This document shows positions 44,413-60,264 of a stretch of 64,000 nt of DNA, piece by piece (positions within the stretch are counted from its first letter, which is position 1; the number at the start of each line of letters is the position of its first letter). The notes under the pieces were generated by a model. The model worked only from the letters and a program-made list of their open reading frames with translations, was not told the DNA's origin and ran no database searches. Origin of the DNA: Lamellibrachia satsuma (lineage: Eukaryota; Annelida; Polychaeta; Sabellida; Siboglinidae); NCBI GenBank assembly GCA_033239005.1, contig BSQZ01000050.1, forward strand, positions 4,002,501 to 4,066,500. Direction: 5' to 3'. Both the position numbers and the translations under genes were made by a program.

Positions 44413-44545
44413 AGCTTCATCTCACTTAGGCATTGCCACGAGGCTTCAACTCACCTAGGCATTGCTACGAGGCTTCACCTCACCTAGGCATTGCCACGAG
44501 GCTTCACCTCACCTAGGCATTGCCACGAGGCTTCACCTCACCTAT
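44398..44545. repeat. 29-bp minisatellite, about 5 copies
   Basis: Unit GGCATTGCCACGAGGCTTCA plus CCTCACCTA; the first copy overlaps the end of the LINE fragment (GGCATTGCCACGAAGCTTCA), so the array was born from LINE sequence. Confidence 0.9.
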
Positions 44546-44583
44546 CAAGAATAGTTAGCACAGGTGTGAAAAGCAGCTCCTGG

Positions 44584-44633
44584 GAAAGCGAAGTAGTGCC
44601 CATGAAAAGCACTACTTCCTAAACTTCGCTTTC
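44584..44633. repeat. Two-tier inverted repeat
   Basis: GAAGTAGTGC (44,590-44,599) pairs perfectly with GCACTACTTC (44,609-44,618); outside it GAAAGCGAAG (44,584-44,593) pairs perfectly with CTTCGCTTTC (44,624-44,633). The stems share GAAG, so two alternative hairpins compete. Confidence 0.85.
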
Positions 44634-44666
44634 GTCATTTCGTTTCGTCGTTTTCCTTGTTTTTAC

Positions 44667-44726
44667 GTGTTGTTTTACATGTTGTTTGACGTGTTGTTTT
44701 ACGTGTTGTTTTACATGTTGTTTTAC
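44667..44726. repeat. 12-bp repeat GTGTTGTTTTAC, 5 copies
   Basis: Five units, alternating GTG and ATG starts, one TTTGAC variant. Confidence 0.92.
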
Positions 44727-44786
44727 GGGTCGCCATTTTTATGTTCTTGTTGTTTGTTTTCTTTAAAATAAATTAACCCACCCACA

Positions 44787-45252
<466 letters not shown>

Positions 45253-45499
45253 TCACCACCCGCGGTCGCAATGCTGGCTGTTCAATCTTACGTAATCCTG
45301 ACGAAACCATGTCAGACAGAATGCGTTCGGCTGGCTATCACTGATCGCGATTATTGAGACAAGGGTGATTGTTGTCGCTTTAAGGTCGACGTCGCTCCGC
45401 CGACAGCTGTCGGGATTAGCGTGCCGCCTGCTGACTTCCATAGATGACACACTGCGGACACGCGGGACACGTCTAATCAATGATACCTCGAACAGCTAG

Positions 45500-47625
45500 T
45501 CAATGCCAGCTAGAAACTATTACTCTCGGTCTGTTGTTCGTATGGTTTCAGTAACAATTGATTGTACGCACTAGAAAATATTACTCTCGGTCGCTTGCTC
45601 GAATGTTTTCAGTAACAATTGATTGTACGCGCTAGAAACTCTCGGTCTCTTGTTCGTATGTTTCAGTAACCATTGATTGTACGCGCTAGAAACTATTACT
45701 CTCGGTCTGTTGTTCGTATGTTTTCAGTAACAATTGATTGTGCGCGCTAGAAACTATTACTCTCGGTCGCTTGTTCGTATGTTTTCAGTAACAATTGATT
45801 CTACGCGCTAGAAACTATTACTCTCGGTCTGTTGTTCGTATGTTTTCAGTAACAATTGATTGTGCGCGCTAGAAACTATTACTCTCAGTCGCTTGTTCGT
45901 ATGTTTCAGTGACAATTGATTGTACGCGCTAGAAACTATTACTCTCAGTCGCTTGTTCGTATGTTTTCAGTAGCAATTGATTGTGCGCGCTAGAAACTAT
46001 TACTCTCGGTCTCTTGTTCGTATGTTTTAAGTAACAACTGATTGTACGCGCTAGAAATAATTACTCTCGGCCTCTTGTTCGTATGTTTCAGTACACATTG
46101 ATTGTACGCGCTAGAAACTATTACTCTCGGTATGTTGTTCGTACGTTCTCAGTAACAATTGATTGTACGCGCTAGAAACTATTACTCTCGGTCTGTTGTT
46201 CGTATGTTTTCAGTAACAATTGATTGTGCGCGCTAGAAACTATTACTCTCGGTCGCTTGTTCGTATGTTTTCAGTAACAATTGATTGTACGCGCTAGAAA
46301 CTATTACTCTTAGTCTCTTGTTCGTATGTTTCAGTAACCATTGATTGTACGCGCTAGAAACTATTACTTTCGGTCTGTTGTTCGTATGTTTTCAGTAACA
46401 ATTAATTGTACGCGCTAGAAACTATTACTCTCGGTATGTTGTTCGCACGTTCTCAGTAACAATTGATTGTACGCGTTAGAAACTATTTCTCTCGGTCTGT
46501 TGTTCGTATGTTTTCAGTAACAATTGATTGTACGCTCTAGAAACTATTACTCTCGGTATGTTGTTCGTACGTTCTCAGTAACAATTGATTGTACGCGCTA
46601 GAAACTATTACTCTCGGTCTGTTGTTCGTATGTTTTCAGTAACAATTGATTGTGCGCGCTAGAAACTATTACTCTCGGTCTGTTGTTCGTATGTTTTCAG
46701 TAACAATTGATTGTACGCGCTAGAAACTATTACTCTCGGTCTCTTGTTCGTATGTTTCAGTAACCATTGATTGTACGCGCTAGAAACTATTACTCTCGGT
46801 CTGTTGTTCGTATGGTTTCAGTAACAATTGATTGTACGCACTAGAAAATATTACTCTCGGTCGCTTGCTCGAATGTTTTCAGTAACAATTGATTGTACGC
46901 GCTAGAAACTCTCGGTCTCTTGTTCGTATGTTTCAGTAACCATTGATTGTACGCGCTAGAAACTATTACTCTCGGTCTGTTGTTCGTATGTTTTCAGTAA
47001 CAATTGATTGTGCGCGCTAGAAACTATTACTCTCGGTCGCTTGTTCGTATGTTTTCAGTAACAGTTGATTCTACGCGCTAGAAACTATTACTCTCGGTCT
47101 GTTGTTCGTATGCTTTCAGTAGCAATTGATTGTGCGCGCTAGAAACTATTACTCTCGGTCTCTTGTTCGTATGTTTTCAGTAACAACTGATTGTACGCGC
47201 TAGAAATAATTACTCTCGGCCTCTTGTTCGTATGTTTCAGTACACATTGATTGTATGCGCTAGAAACTATTACTCTCGGTCTGTTGTTCGTATGTTTTCA
47301 GTAACAGTTGATTGTACGCGCTAGAAACTATTACTCTCGGTTTTGTTGTCCGTATGCTTTCAGTAACAATTGATTGTGCGCGCTAGAAACTATTACTGTC
47401 GGTCGCTTTTTCGTATGTTTTCAGTAACAATTGATTGTACGCGCTAGAAGCTATTACTCTCGGTCTCTTGTTCGTGTGTTTTCAGTAACAATTGATTGTA
47501 CGCGCTAGAAACTATTACTCTCGGTCTCTTGTTCGTATGTTTTCAGTAACAATTGATTGTACGCGCTAGAAAATATTACTCTTGTTCTCTTGTTCGTATG
47601 TTTTTAGTAACAGTTGGATAGTCAA
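45500..47625. repeat. 61-bp minisatellite, about 35 copies, with 1,270-bp block duplication
   Basis: Unit CTAGAAACTATTACTCTCGG followed by TCTGTTGTTCGTATG, TTTTCAGTAACAATTG and ATTGTACGCG. A block of at least five units with a distinctive order of variants (TATGGTTTCA, CGCTTGCTCGAATG, then a unit shortened to GAAACTCTCGG) starts at 45,541 and recurs at 46,811, a spacing of 1,270 bp. Confidence 0.97.
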
Positions 47626-47654
47626 AGACTTACATGTGTCATCGAAATCAAGTG

Positions 47655-48090
47655 TGTAATGCATATCACAATATTACCATCAGTCTTTCTTTACTGCTGT
47701 GAAACATGGACACGAAACACTGACATATGTTCACTGCAGCTGAAGTGAACGTGGTTCGAATGATCAACAATGTAGACAAACCAGGTTCACTCACAAGTAA
47801 AGAAGATATATGTACGGCCATCTAAGTAACTCCATTGTCCAATGTTATTATAGAAAACCTGCTGAGATAGATTGTGTACGACCGAAAGATAGTGGATGGC
47901 AAACGACCCAGAGAACAACGAAGACAATGGTAGCCGGAGAACATCAATCAGAATGAGACGCAGCTGCAGACCACTGCAGAGAAGATCTCACCTGAGCAGT
48001 TATACCTGTACCGAATTACGTGGCACGTCCTGACGACTGTGTCTACTGACAGCGATTATCTGGAGTCGGTCGACTAAGACAAGGCGACTA
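47655..48090 (+). pseudogene. RTE-like LINE C-terminal fragment (3' piece of split element)
   Basis: The plus strand reads IEIKCVMHITILPSVFLYCC ETWT, the conserved TK.K.YNAIVLP.LLY.CETWT block, then after a frameshift RKIVDGKRPREQRRQW, the basic tail of RTE-like elements, and LYRITWHVLTT near the end. In an intact element this follows within about 30 residues of the YLGS block seen at 44,268-44,412. Several stops; dead. Confidence 0.75.
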
Positions 48091-48233
48091 TCAGTAGCTC
48101 TCTTGGCCATCCTCTCTGTAGAACCTCAGCGTATGGAAAGGGATGTGTCCGTGATAAAATGTATCTTGTTGCTAACCTACACTTCCTAGCCTAACAACAC
48201 CTTATAATGGTGTGGACCAGAGGCAGCATCTTA

Positions 48234-51274
<3,041 letters not shown>

Positions 51275-51360
51275 TTTTGTATTTTTGTATTTTGTATTTT
51301 TTTTTTTTATTTTTTGTATTTTTTGTATTTTGTATTTTTGTATTTTGTACTTTTGTATTA
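51275..51360. repeat. (TTTTTGTATTTTGTA)n T-rich repeat
   Basis: Irregular TTTTGTATT units with one pure T run. Confidence 0.85.
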
Positions 51361-52079
51361 AATCGAATGCGGATAATACTTCAAGGCTATTCACAGTTTC
51401 ACGCACTGCATATTTGGAAATCGACGAGCCGAATTCGCAATTGGATAACTCAGTTGAACATGGAGTTTTAAATTAAAATAAACAAAAAATTTCTACTGAA
51501 AATCAAATGTGTTAATAACTATTATTTTATTAAAATTGACAAAATCTTCAAATTCTTTCATTTGTTTCTCTCCAGGTGCTCCCCGTCAAATGGAGCACAA
51601 AACAACTACACCATGTCGTCATACGCAAGGGACCAAACAGTCCAAGCCCTTAGCTAAGGACCCGCTGTCCCTTTGTCCCGTTATTGCAACGCATTTTTAA
51701 AAATCATAACGGGTTTTCGTTTTTCAAATAACTGATAGCCATTGGCACATATGTAGTACTTGTTTCTTACACCAGAGGGAGGCCGGGTATGATGTAAAAT
51801 TCAATGATGGCTGCCTTTGTTTTTGTGGGTACAAAATGTAAAATATGTACCAGTTAAACATGAACAAAGCAGTAATATCAATACAAAAACCAGCTGTGAA
51901 CGAACCACTCTTGTCTGTCCAGTTGTTGTTTATTTACACCGCTTAACGCAGAACATGAATTTAGCGAAATTTATGTAGAATGTTCCTTTTCAAAAGGGCA
52001 AACGTTAATTAATCACCCTTAAGCCATTATCATAGAACAGTGCAGGCAGTGCCGGGTCAACCATGGTACAAGTGGTGCA
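51361..52079. other. No feature seen
   Basis: Intergenic; no recognised motif. Confidence 0.4.
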
Positions 52080-52818
52080 CACTCGTACCTGACAGCAGTC
52101 TGGGGGATCTAGTACTGGTCTGACACCAGTCTGAGGGACTTAGTATTGGTCTGACGTCAGTCTGGGGGACCTAGTATTGGCCTGACACCAGCTTGGGGGA
52201 CCTAGTACTGGTCTGCAATAGCCTCGGAGACCTAACACTGGACTAACACCAAACTGTGAGACCAAGTATTAGTCTGACACAAGCCTGTGATACCCTAGTC
52301 CTAACCTAACACCAGATTATTAGACATAGTTCTGACCTGGCATCAGCCACGGGACACGTAGTACTGGAATAACACCAGCTTGTGAGACCTAGTACTAGTC
52401 TGATACCAGCTAGTTCTAATCTGACATCAGCATGGTAAAGCTAGTTCTAGTTTGACACCAGCGTGGGAAAACTAGTTATAGTCTGACACCAGCATGGTAA
52501 ACCTAGTTCTAATCTGATACCAGTATGGGAATGCTAGTTCTAGTCTTACACCAGAGTGGGAAAGTTAGATCTAGTCTGACATCAGCATGGTAAAGCTAGT
52601 TTTATTCTGACACCAGAGTGGGAAAGCTAGTTATAATCTGACAACTGCATGGGAAAGCTAGTTCTAGTCTGACACCAGCATGGGAAAGCTAGTCCTAACC
52701 TGATTCCAGCGTGGGAAAGCTAGTTCTAGATTTAACAAGATTTGCCATCCAAGTCAAAGGCCCAGATAGCAAGTGGACAAGGAAGCCATTGCCTTATCGA
52801 GAGTCCAACAATGTTCAT

Positions 52819-53079
52819 CTACCTATAACCCGCCCTCCTGAGATATGTGTCAACTTTGTATTTAAATATATTCGCGATGCTATCTGTTAAACAATCTGTA
52901 GACAATTTGTTCCATTCATTTATTGTCCTCTGTGAGAAAGAGTGCTTCCTGATGTCCAATCTACATTGATCCTTTACTAATTTTACCTCATGTCCTCTAG
53001 TTCTGCTATCCTTCTTGAGTGAGAAAAACATATTTCTATAAATATTTTCATACCCATTCAATATCTTAAAAAACTTCAA
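52819..53079 (-). pseudogene. LINE ORF2 C-terminus
   Basis: MKFFKILNGYENIYRNMFFS then TRGHEVKLVKDQCRLDIRKH, SFSQRTINEWNKLSTD and VDTYLRRAGYR stop: the standard CR1/L2 ending (TRGH..KL.......R..FFS.R....WN.L......S...FK..LD). It is followed by a short 3' region of about 90 bp. Confidence 0.88.
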
Positions 53080-53198
53080 TCTGATCTCCTCTTAACCTCC
53101 TTGTCTCTAGAGTTGTTAAACCACATTCCTTCAGGCTTTCTTCATAATTAAGGTCTCTCAGTTCTGGAATAATTTTAGTTGCTCTCCTTTGTATGCGT

Positions 53199-54398
53199 TC
53201 AAGCGAAATATGGTATCCATGCTTGTATACAGTATTCTAAATGAGGTCTAACTATTGCTTTATAAAGATGTATAATTAGCTTTTTTCCCTTGTATGTTAT
53301 GTTTCTTCTAATCAATCCAATAATTTGATTACCCTTTGAAGCTGCAATACCACACTGCTCTGAAACTTTCATATCAGCGCTTATTGTAACTCCTAAGTCC
53401 TTTTCTTTTACAGTAGTACCCAGAACAGTATCTCCCATTTTATAGTTCACATCCAAGTTCCCATGTCCTGTATGTAGGCATTTACATTTCTCAAAGTTGA
53501 ACAACATCTGCCATTTCTCAGACCATTTTGCTAATCTGTCTAGATCGCTTTGTAAATGTTGTTTATCACCATCAGTATTAACCTTTCTAAACAGTTTTGT
53601 GTCATCTGCAAATTTCAGTACGTTACTTGTTATACTGTCGTCCAATTCATTGATATTTATTAAGAATAATATAGGTCCTAATACTGATCCTTGGGGTGCT
53701 ACATTCAAAACCGATTTCCAATTTGAAACTTCTCCATCTACTACAACTCGTTGTCTTCTGTCAGTCAGCCATTGTTCTATCCAGTCAGTTATGCTATCCC
53801 CGATACCATGGGCTTTTAATTTAAGTAGTAATCTTTGATGTGGCACTTTGTCAAAAGCTTTCTTAAAATCTAAGTAGATAATATCCACTGGTGATCCCAC
53901 GTCTATCCACTTAGTGATTTCTTCCAAAAAACATAACATATTTGTTAAGCATGATCTCGCTTTAAGGAATCCATGTTGAGATGAATTTAATAATTTATGC
54001 TTATCGAGGAAGTCCACCATATGGTCTTTAATTAACCTTTCTAATAATTTACAAATCACTGACGTTAAACTCACTGGTCTGTAATTTTCTGACTTATTTC
54101 TCGAACCCTTTTTAAATAATGGTATGATGTCTGCTTCTTTCCATTCAAACGGAACAACTCCCTCTTTTAATGACAAGTTGAATACTCTTGCAAGTGGTAT
54201 ACTGATTTGTTCTACTGTTTCTATTAGTAATTCTGGAGGAATCCCATCCACTCCCGGTGATTTATTATCCTTCATTGCCTTTATTTTCTTAGCTACTATT
54301 TCTGGAGTTACAACTAACGGTCCTAAATAGTCAGATTTAGCCTTCTGAAATTTAGCATCAGCAACTGGTAATGAACTAATATCTTCTTTGGTAAACAC
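53199..54398 (-). pseudogene. LINE reverse transcriptase, 399-codon intact core (CR1/L2-like)
   Basis: RT core with all blocks in one frame: DNKSPGVDGIPPELL (about 43-57), WKEADIIPLFKKGSRNKSEN then YRPVSLTSVICKLLE, SSQHGFLKARSCLTN, DIIYLDFKKAFDKVPHQRLL (first catalytic Asp, about 180), NVAPQGSVLGPILFLIN (about 230), LKFADDTKLF with FADD at 263-266, LGVTISADMKVSEQC (about 345), and LYKAIVRPHLEYCIQAW at the end. The initial Met is not a natural start. The frame breaks at 53,199; the connection domain continues in other frames (RIQRRATKIIPELRDLNYEE) and at 53,079-52,819. The element as a whole has at least four frameshifts and is dead, though the palm is undamaged. Confidence 0.93.
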
Positions 54399-54461
54399 TG
54401 AACTGAAGTAACCATTTTGCCATTAAAAACCCCTGTGATATTATATTTCCAGCACTGTCTT

Positions 54462-54773
54462 CTAGAGGTCTAACCTTGTCTTGTACGTTTTGTTTACTCC
54501 TGACATATGCATAAAAACTCTTGCTGTCATTTTTATGTTACATGCTAGTTTTTGCTCATAGCTTCTTTTAGATTGTCTGATTTCAGTTGTAGCTGCATTA
54601 AGTACCTCTTTATAATTTGCATAGTCTTCTTCCTTTCTGGTACGCCTATAAAACCTCCACATAGTTTTTTTTACATTATTTTCTAACAGCCTCTTTTGAC
54701 AAATGTTTCTTTCTACACCGTTTTCCTTGCTTTTGGTAGGGAACAAATTTATCGATGATATTCTCGATTTCAT
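54462..54773 (-). pseudogene. LINE linker between endonuclease and RT
   Basis: A minus frame with KKTMWRFYRRTRKEEDYANY, EVLNAATTEIRQSKRSYEQK and LACNIK, the basic helical linker between EN and RT in CR1/L2-type ORF2 (W.RYR.T.....Y...R......RKAKR.YE..LA..IK). A frameshift precedes the RT frame. Confidence 0.85.
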
Positions 54774-54825
54774 ATTTTAGAATATTCCAACATTCAAGTG
54801 CGGTCTTATTCATCAGCATGTTATT

Positions 54826-55440
54826 CTAATCTAGCTTTGCTAAGTATTTTCTCATATCTTTGTAGTTACCTTTGTGGAAGTTTCTGTTGTACGTTTTCTT
54901 ATTTTTACTTTCTGATTTTACATTGATGTTAAAATGTATTTGATTATGGTCACTGTTACCCAATGGTTCAAGTATCTTTACATTGTCCACTAATTCTTTT
55001 TGTGATGACAAAACTATATCTAATACATTTTCTCCCCTGGTTGGTTCTAGCACGTGCTGAGTAAGAAAGCTATCCTGGATTAAAAATAGAAACTGTTGGT
55101 CCTCACTCCCTGTGCTCTCTAGAGAATTCCATTGTATGTGTCCATGGTTAAAATCTCCCATCATGATACATTCTCCTTTACTAACTTCCTTTATAGCGTT
55201 TTTTATTTTTGTGTTGTCCTCTTCGTTTATGTTTGGGCTTCGGTAAACTAATCCAATAGTTAATTTTGAATTTCCTGAAGCAATTTTGCACCAAACAGCT
55301 TCATCGCAATCTGCTTCCCTTTCTAGTTTTATTTCATAAGCCTGAATAGATTCTTTAACATATAAAATAATTCCCCCTCCCCTTCTTCCTATTCGATCTT
55401 TCCTAAACATTACGTATCCTGTCAGTCCTAATTCAGCATC
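54826..55440 (-). pseudogene. LINE endonuclease domain (CR1/L2-like)
   Basis: The 194-codon frame starts inside the EEP domain: FRKDRIGRRGGGIILYVKES, CDEAVWCKIASGNSKLTIGL with VYRSPNINEEDN, IMMGDFNHGHIQWNSLE (catalytic D and N), LDIVLSSQKELVDNVKI and GNSDHNQIHF with the catalytic SDH triad. The N-terminal third with the ITESW block is lost to 5' truncation; it survives in the sister fragment at 5.0-5.1 kb. Confidence 0.88.
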
Positions 55441-58400
55441 TATTATGTCACACCAGCGTGGGAAAGCTAGTTCTAGTATGACACCAGCCTGGGAAAGCTA
55501 GTTCTAGTCTGACGCCAACATGGGAAAGCTAGTTCTAGTCCAAGACCAGCGTGGGAAAGCTAGTTCTAGTCTGACACCAGCGTGAGAAAGCTAGATCTAG
55601 TCTAACACCAGCGTGTGAAAGCTAGTTCTAGTGTAACACCAGCATGGGAAAGCTAGTTCTATTCTGACACCAACATGGGAAAGCTAGTTCTAGTCTGACA
55701 CCAGCATGGGAAAGCTAGTTCTAGTCTGACACCAGCATGGGAAGGCTAGTTCTAGTCTGACACCAACGTGGGAAAGATATTTCTAGTCTGACACCAGAGT
55801 GGGAAAGCTAGTTCTAGTCTGACACCAGCATGGGAAAGCTAGTTCTAGTCTGACACCAGCGTGGGATAGCTAGTTCTATTCTAACACCAGAGTGGGAAAG
55901 CTAGTTCTAGTCTGACACCAGCATGGGAAAGCTAGTTCTAGTCTGACACCAACATGGGAAAGCTAGTTCTAGTGTAACACCAGCATGGGATAGCTAGTTC
56001 TATTCTGACACCAACGTGGGAAAGATATTTCTAGTCTGACACCAGAGTGGGAAAGCTAGTTCTAGTCTGACACCAGCATGGGAAAGCTAGTTCTAGTCTG
56101 ACACCAGCGTGGGATAGCTAGTTCTATTCTAACACCAGCGTGGGAAAGCTAGTTCTAGTACGACACCAATATGGGAAAGCTAGTTCTAGCCTGACTCCAG
56201 CGTGGGAAAGATAGTTCTGGCCTGACATCAGCATGGGAAAATTAGTTCTAGTCTGACACCAGCATGGGAAAGCTAGTTGTATTCTGACACCAGCATGCGA
56301 AAGCTAGTTCTCGTGTAACACCAGCATGGGAAAGCTAGTTCTAGTCTGACACCAGCATGGGAAGGCTAGTTATATTCTGACACCAGCATGGGAAGGCTAG
56401 TTCTATTCTGACACCAGCATGGGAAAGCTAGATATAATCTAACACCAGCGTCGGAAAGCTAGTTCTAGTCTGACACCAGCATGGGAAAGCTAGTTCTAGT
56501 CTGACACCAGCATGGGAAAGCTAGTTCTAGTCTGATACCAGCATGGGAAGGCTAGTTCGATTCTGACACCAGCATGGGAAAGCTAGTTCTATTCTGACAC
56601 CAGCATGGGAAAGCTAGTTATAGTATAATACCAACGTGGGAAAGCTAGTTCTAGTCTGACACCAGCATGGGAAAGCTAGTTATAGTCTAACACCAGCGTG
56701 GGAAAGCTAGTTCTAGTCTGACACCAGCATGGGAAAGCTAGTTCTAGTCTGATACCAGCATGGGAAAGCTAGTTTTATTCTGACACCAGCATGGGAAAGC
56801 TAGTTCTAGTCTGACACCAGCATGGGAAAGCTAGTTCTAGTCTGATACCAGCATGGGAAGGCTAGTTCTATTCTGACACCAGCATGGGAAGGCTAGTTCT
56901 ATTCTGACACCAGCATGGGAAAGCTAGTTATAGTATAATACCAACGTGGGAAAGCTAGTTCTAGTCTGACACCAGCATGGGAAAGCTAGTTATAGTCTAA
57001 CACCAGCGTGGGAAAGCTAGTTCTAGTCTGACACCAGCATGGGAAAGCTAGTTCTAGTCTGATACCAGCATGGGAAAGCTAGTTTTATTCTGACACCAGC
57101 ATGGGAAACTAGTTATAATCTAACACTAGCGTGGGAAAGCTAGTTCTAGTCTGACACGAGCAAGGGAAAGCTTTTTTTGGGAGACCTAGTTTTAGTTTGA
57201 TGCTAATGTGGGATACCTAGTACTGAACGGACACCAGCCAGGAAGGCCTAATGCTGGTCTGACACCAGTTTGTGGGACCTAGTACAGATTTGACACCAAC
57301 ATTGGAGACCCAGTGCAGGCCTGACTCCAACCTGGGATACATTGTATAGGCCTGACACCAGCCTGTGAGACATAGTACTGACTTGACCCCAGTCTAGGGG
57401 ACTAAGTACTGGTGTAACGACAGCCTGGGTAACGAAGCACTGGTCTGACACCAACCTGATATGCGTAGTATTGGTTTGACACCAGCCTGGGAAACCTAGT
57501 ATTGGTTTGACACCAGCCTGGGAGACCTAAAACTGGTTTGACACCAGCCTGGGAGACATAGTACTTGTTTGACACCAGCAAGTAAAACAAACCTAGTATT
57601 GGTTTGACACCAACCTGGGAGACCTAGTGCTGGTTTGACACCAGTCTGGGAGACCTAGTACTGGTTTGAATCCAGCCTGGGAGACCTAGTATTGGTTTGA
57701 CACCAGCCTGGGAGACCTAGTACTGGTTTGATTCCAGCCTGGGAGACCTAGCACTGGTCTGACACCAGCATGCTTGGGGGACTTAGCACTGATCTGACTC
57801 CAGCCTCGGGGACCTAGTACTAGTCTGACACCTTGGAGACCTTGATCTGGTTTGGCACCAGCCAGGGAGATCTAGTACTGGATTAACAACAGCCTGTGAG
57901 ACCTAGTGTTTTGGGAGACCTAGTTTCGGTTTGATGCCAACATGGGAGACCTAGTTCTGAAAAGATACCAGCCAGGAATGCCCAATGGTGGTCTGACACC
58001 AGTTTGTGGGACCTAGTTCAAATTTGACACCAGCACTGGAGACCCAGTACTGGTCTGACTCAAGTGTGTGAGACATAATACTGGTCTGGCACCAGCCTGG
58101 GAGACCTAGTACTGACCTGACACCAGCCTGGGAGACCTAATACTGGTCTGGCACTAGCCTGGGAGACCTAATACTAGTCTTACACCAGCCTGTGGAATGT
58201 AATACTGTTTTAACCCCAACAATGGAGACCAAATACTGGCCTGACCCCAGCCTAGGAGACCTTGTTTTGGCCTGATACCAGCCTGTGAGACATAGTGCTG
58301 ACCTGACTGGTCCGACACCAACCTGGGTAGCATAGTGCTGGTCTGACTCCAGTCTAGTAGACTTAGTTCTGACCTAACGTCAGCCTAGGGAACTTAATAC

Positions 58401-58899
58401 TAGTCTGATACCAGCTTGGGTAATATAGTACTGGTCTGACCCCAGTCTATGAGACCTTGTTTTGGCCTGACATCAGCCAGGGAGATCTAGTACTGGTCTG
58501 GTGGACAAGTACTGGTCTGACGCCAGCCTAGGTAATATAGTACTGGCCTGACAACAGACTGGGTAACATAGTACTGGTCTGACACCAGCCTGGTGGACCT
58601 AGTACGGATATGAGTGTCATACTATTGGTCTGACTCCAGCGTGGGAGACCTAGTTTTGGTCTGACACTAGATTGGGGGACATAGTGGTGGCCTGGCACAA
58701 GACTGGGAGATCTAGTACTGGCTTGACGCCAGCCTGTGAGACTTGGCACCAGCATGGCATACCTAGTACTGGTCTGACACCAGCCGTGGAGATCTAGTAC
58801 TGGCCAGGTACCAGCCGTGGAGACCTTATACTGGTCTGACATCAGTGTGGGGACCTAGTACTGGTGTGACGCTAGTTACGGAGACATAGTACTGGCCTG

Positions 58900-60115
58900 A
58901 CACCAGCCTAGGGAACCTAGTACTAGTCTGACATCAACCTGGGAGAACTTGTACTGGCCTGTCACCAGCCTATGTGACCTAGTACTGGTCGTACTCCAGC
59001 CTGGCAGACCTAGTACTAGTCTGACATCAACATAGGATACCTTGTACTGGCCTGTCACCAGCCTGTGTGACCTAGTACTGGTCGTACTCCAGCCTGGCAG
59101 ACCTAGTACTAGTATTACATGAACATGTGATGCCTTGTATTGGCCTGTCACCAGCCTGTGTGACCTAGTACTTGTCTTACTCCAGCCTGGGAGACCTAGT
59201 ACTAGTCTTACATCAACATGGGATACCTTGTACTGGCCTGTCACCAGCCTGTGTGACCTAGTACTGGTCTTACTCCAGCCTGGGAGACCTAGTACTAGTC
59301 TTACATCAACATGGGATACCTTGTACTGGCCTGTCACCAGCCTGTGAGACATAGTACTGGTCTTACTCCAGCCTGGGAGACCTAGTACTAGTCTTACATC
59401 AACATGGGATACCTTGTACTGGCCTATCACCAGCCTGTGAGACATAGTACTGGTCTTACTCCAGCCTGGGAGACCTAGTACTAGTCTTACATCAACATGG
59501 GATACCTTGTACTGGCCTGTCACCAGCCTATGTGACCTAGTACTGGTCTTACTCCAGCCTGGGAGACTTAGTACTAGTCTTACATCAACATGGGATTCCT
59601 TGTACTGGCCTGTCACCAGCCTATGTGACCTAGTACTGGTCTTACTCCAGCCTGGGAGACCTAGTACTAGTCTTACATCAACATGGGATTCCTTGTTCTG
59701 GCCTGTCACCAGCCTATGTGACCTAGTACTGGTCTTACTCCAGCCTGGGAGACTTAGTACTAGTCTTACATCAACATGGGATACCTTGTACTGGCCTGTC
59801 ACCAGCATGTGTGACCTAGTACTGGTCTTACTCCAGCCTGAGAGACCAAGTACTGGTTTTACATCAACATGGGATTCCTTGTACTGGCCTGTAACCAGCC
59901 TGTGTGACCTAGTACTGGTCTTACTCCAGCCTGGGAGACCTAGACATGATCTTACATCAACATGGGATTCCTTGTACTGGCCTGTCACCAGCCTGTGTGA
60001 CCTAGTACTGGTCTTACTCCAGCCTGGGAGACCTAGACATGATCTTACATCAACATGGGATTCCTTGTACTGGCCTGTCACCAGCCTGTGAGACATAGTA
60101 CTGGACTTACTCCAG
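58900..60115. repeat. 93-bp higher-order repeat (3 x 31), about 13 copies
   Basis: Three monomer types in fixed order: GGCCTGTCACCAGCCT, GGTCTTACTCCAGCCTGGGA, AGTCTTACATCAACATGGGA. GGATACCTTG recurs every 93 bp (for example 59,221 and 59,314). 93 bp equals 31 codons, which keeps long frames open on both strands. Confidence 0.95.
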
Positions 60116-60264
60116 CTTGGGAGACTTACTACTCGTCTGACACCAACCTGGTGAATATAGCACTGGTCTGACACCAGCCTCGGAGACCTAGTACTGACTG
60201 GACTGACACCGGCCTGGATCGCCTAATACTGGACTAAAGCCAACCTGGGAGACCTAGTGCTAGT

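Larger units (their letters stand above)
52730..55450 (-). mobile_element. CR1/L2-like LINE, 5'-truncated, inserted in the 31-bp satellite
   Basis: About 2.72 kb with array sequence abutting both ends: left junction ...CTAGTTCTAG|ATTTAAC, right junction ...TATTATG|TCACACCAGCG. Reading minus: partial endonuclease, linker, RT, C-terminal domain, then a short 3' region ending GGCAAATCTTGTTAAAT. No poly(A). Same family as the fragment at 4,675-5,128. Confidence 0.92.

Noticed and set aside
47745..47765. tRNA B-box-like GGTTCGAATGATC
   Set aside because: No matching A box or cloverleaf around it; it lies in LINE C-terminal sequence.
58876..60174. 432-codon minus-strand open frame
   Set aside because: It is the 93-bp higher-order satellite read in a frame that stays open because 93 is divisible by three; composition is repeat-driven and an opposite-strand frame is open too.
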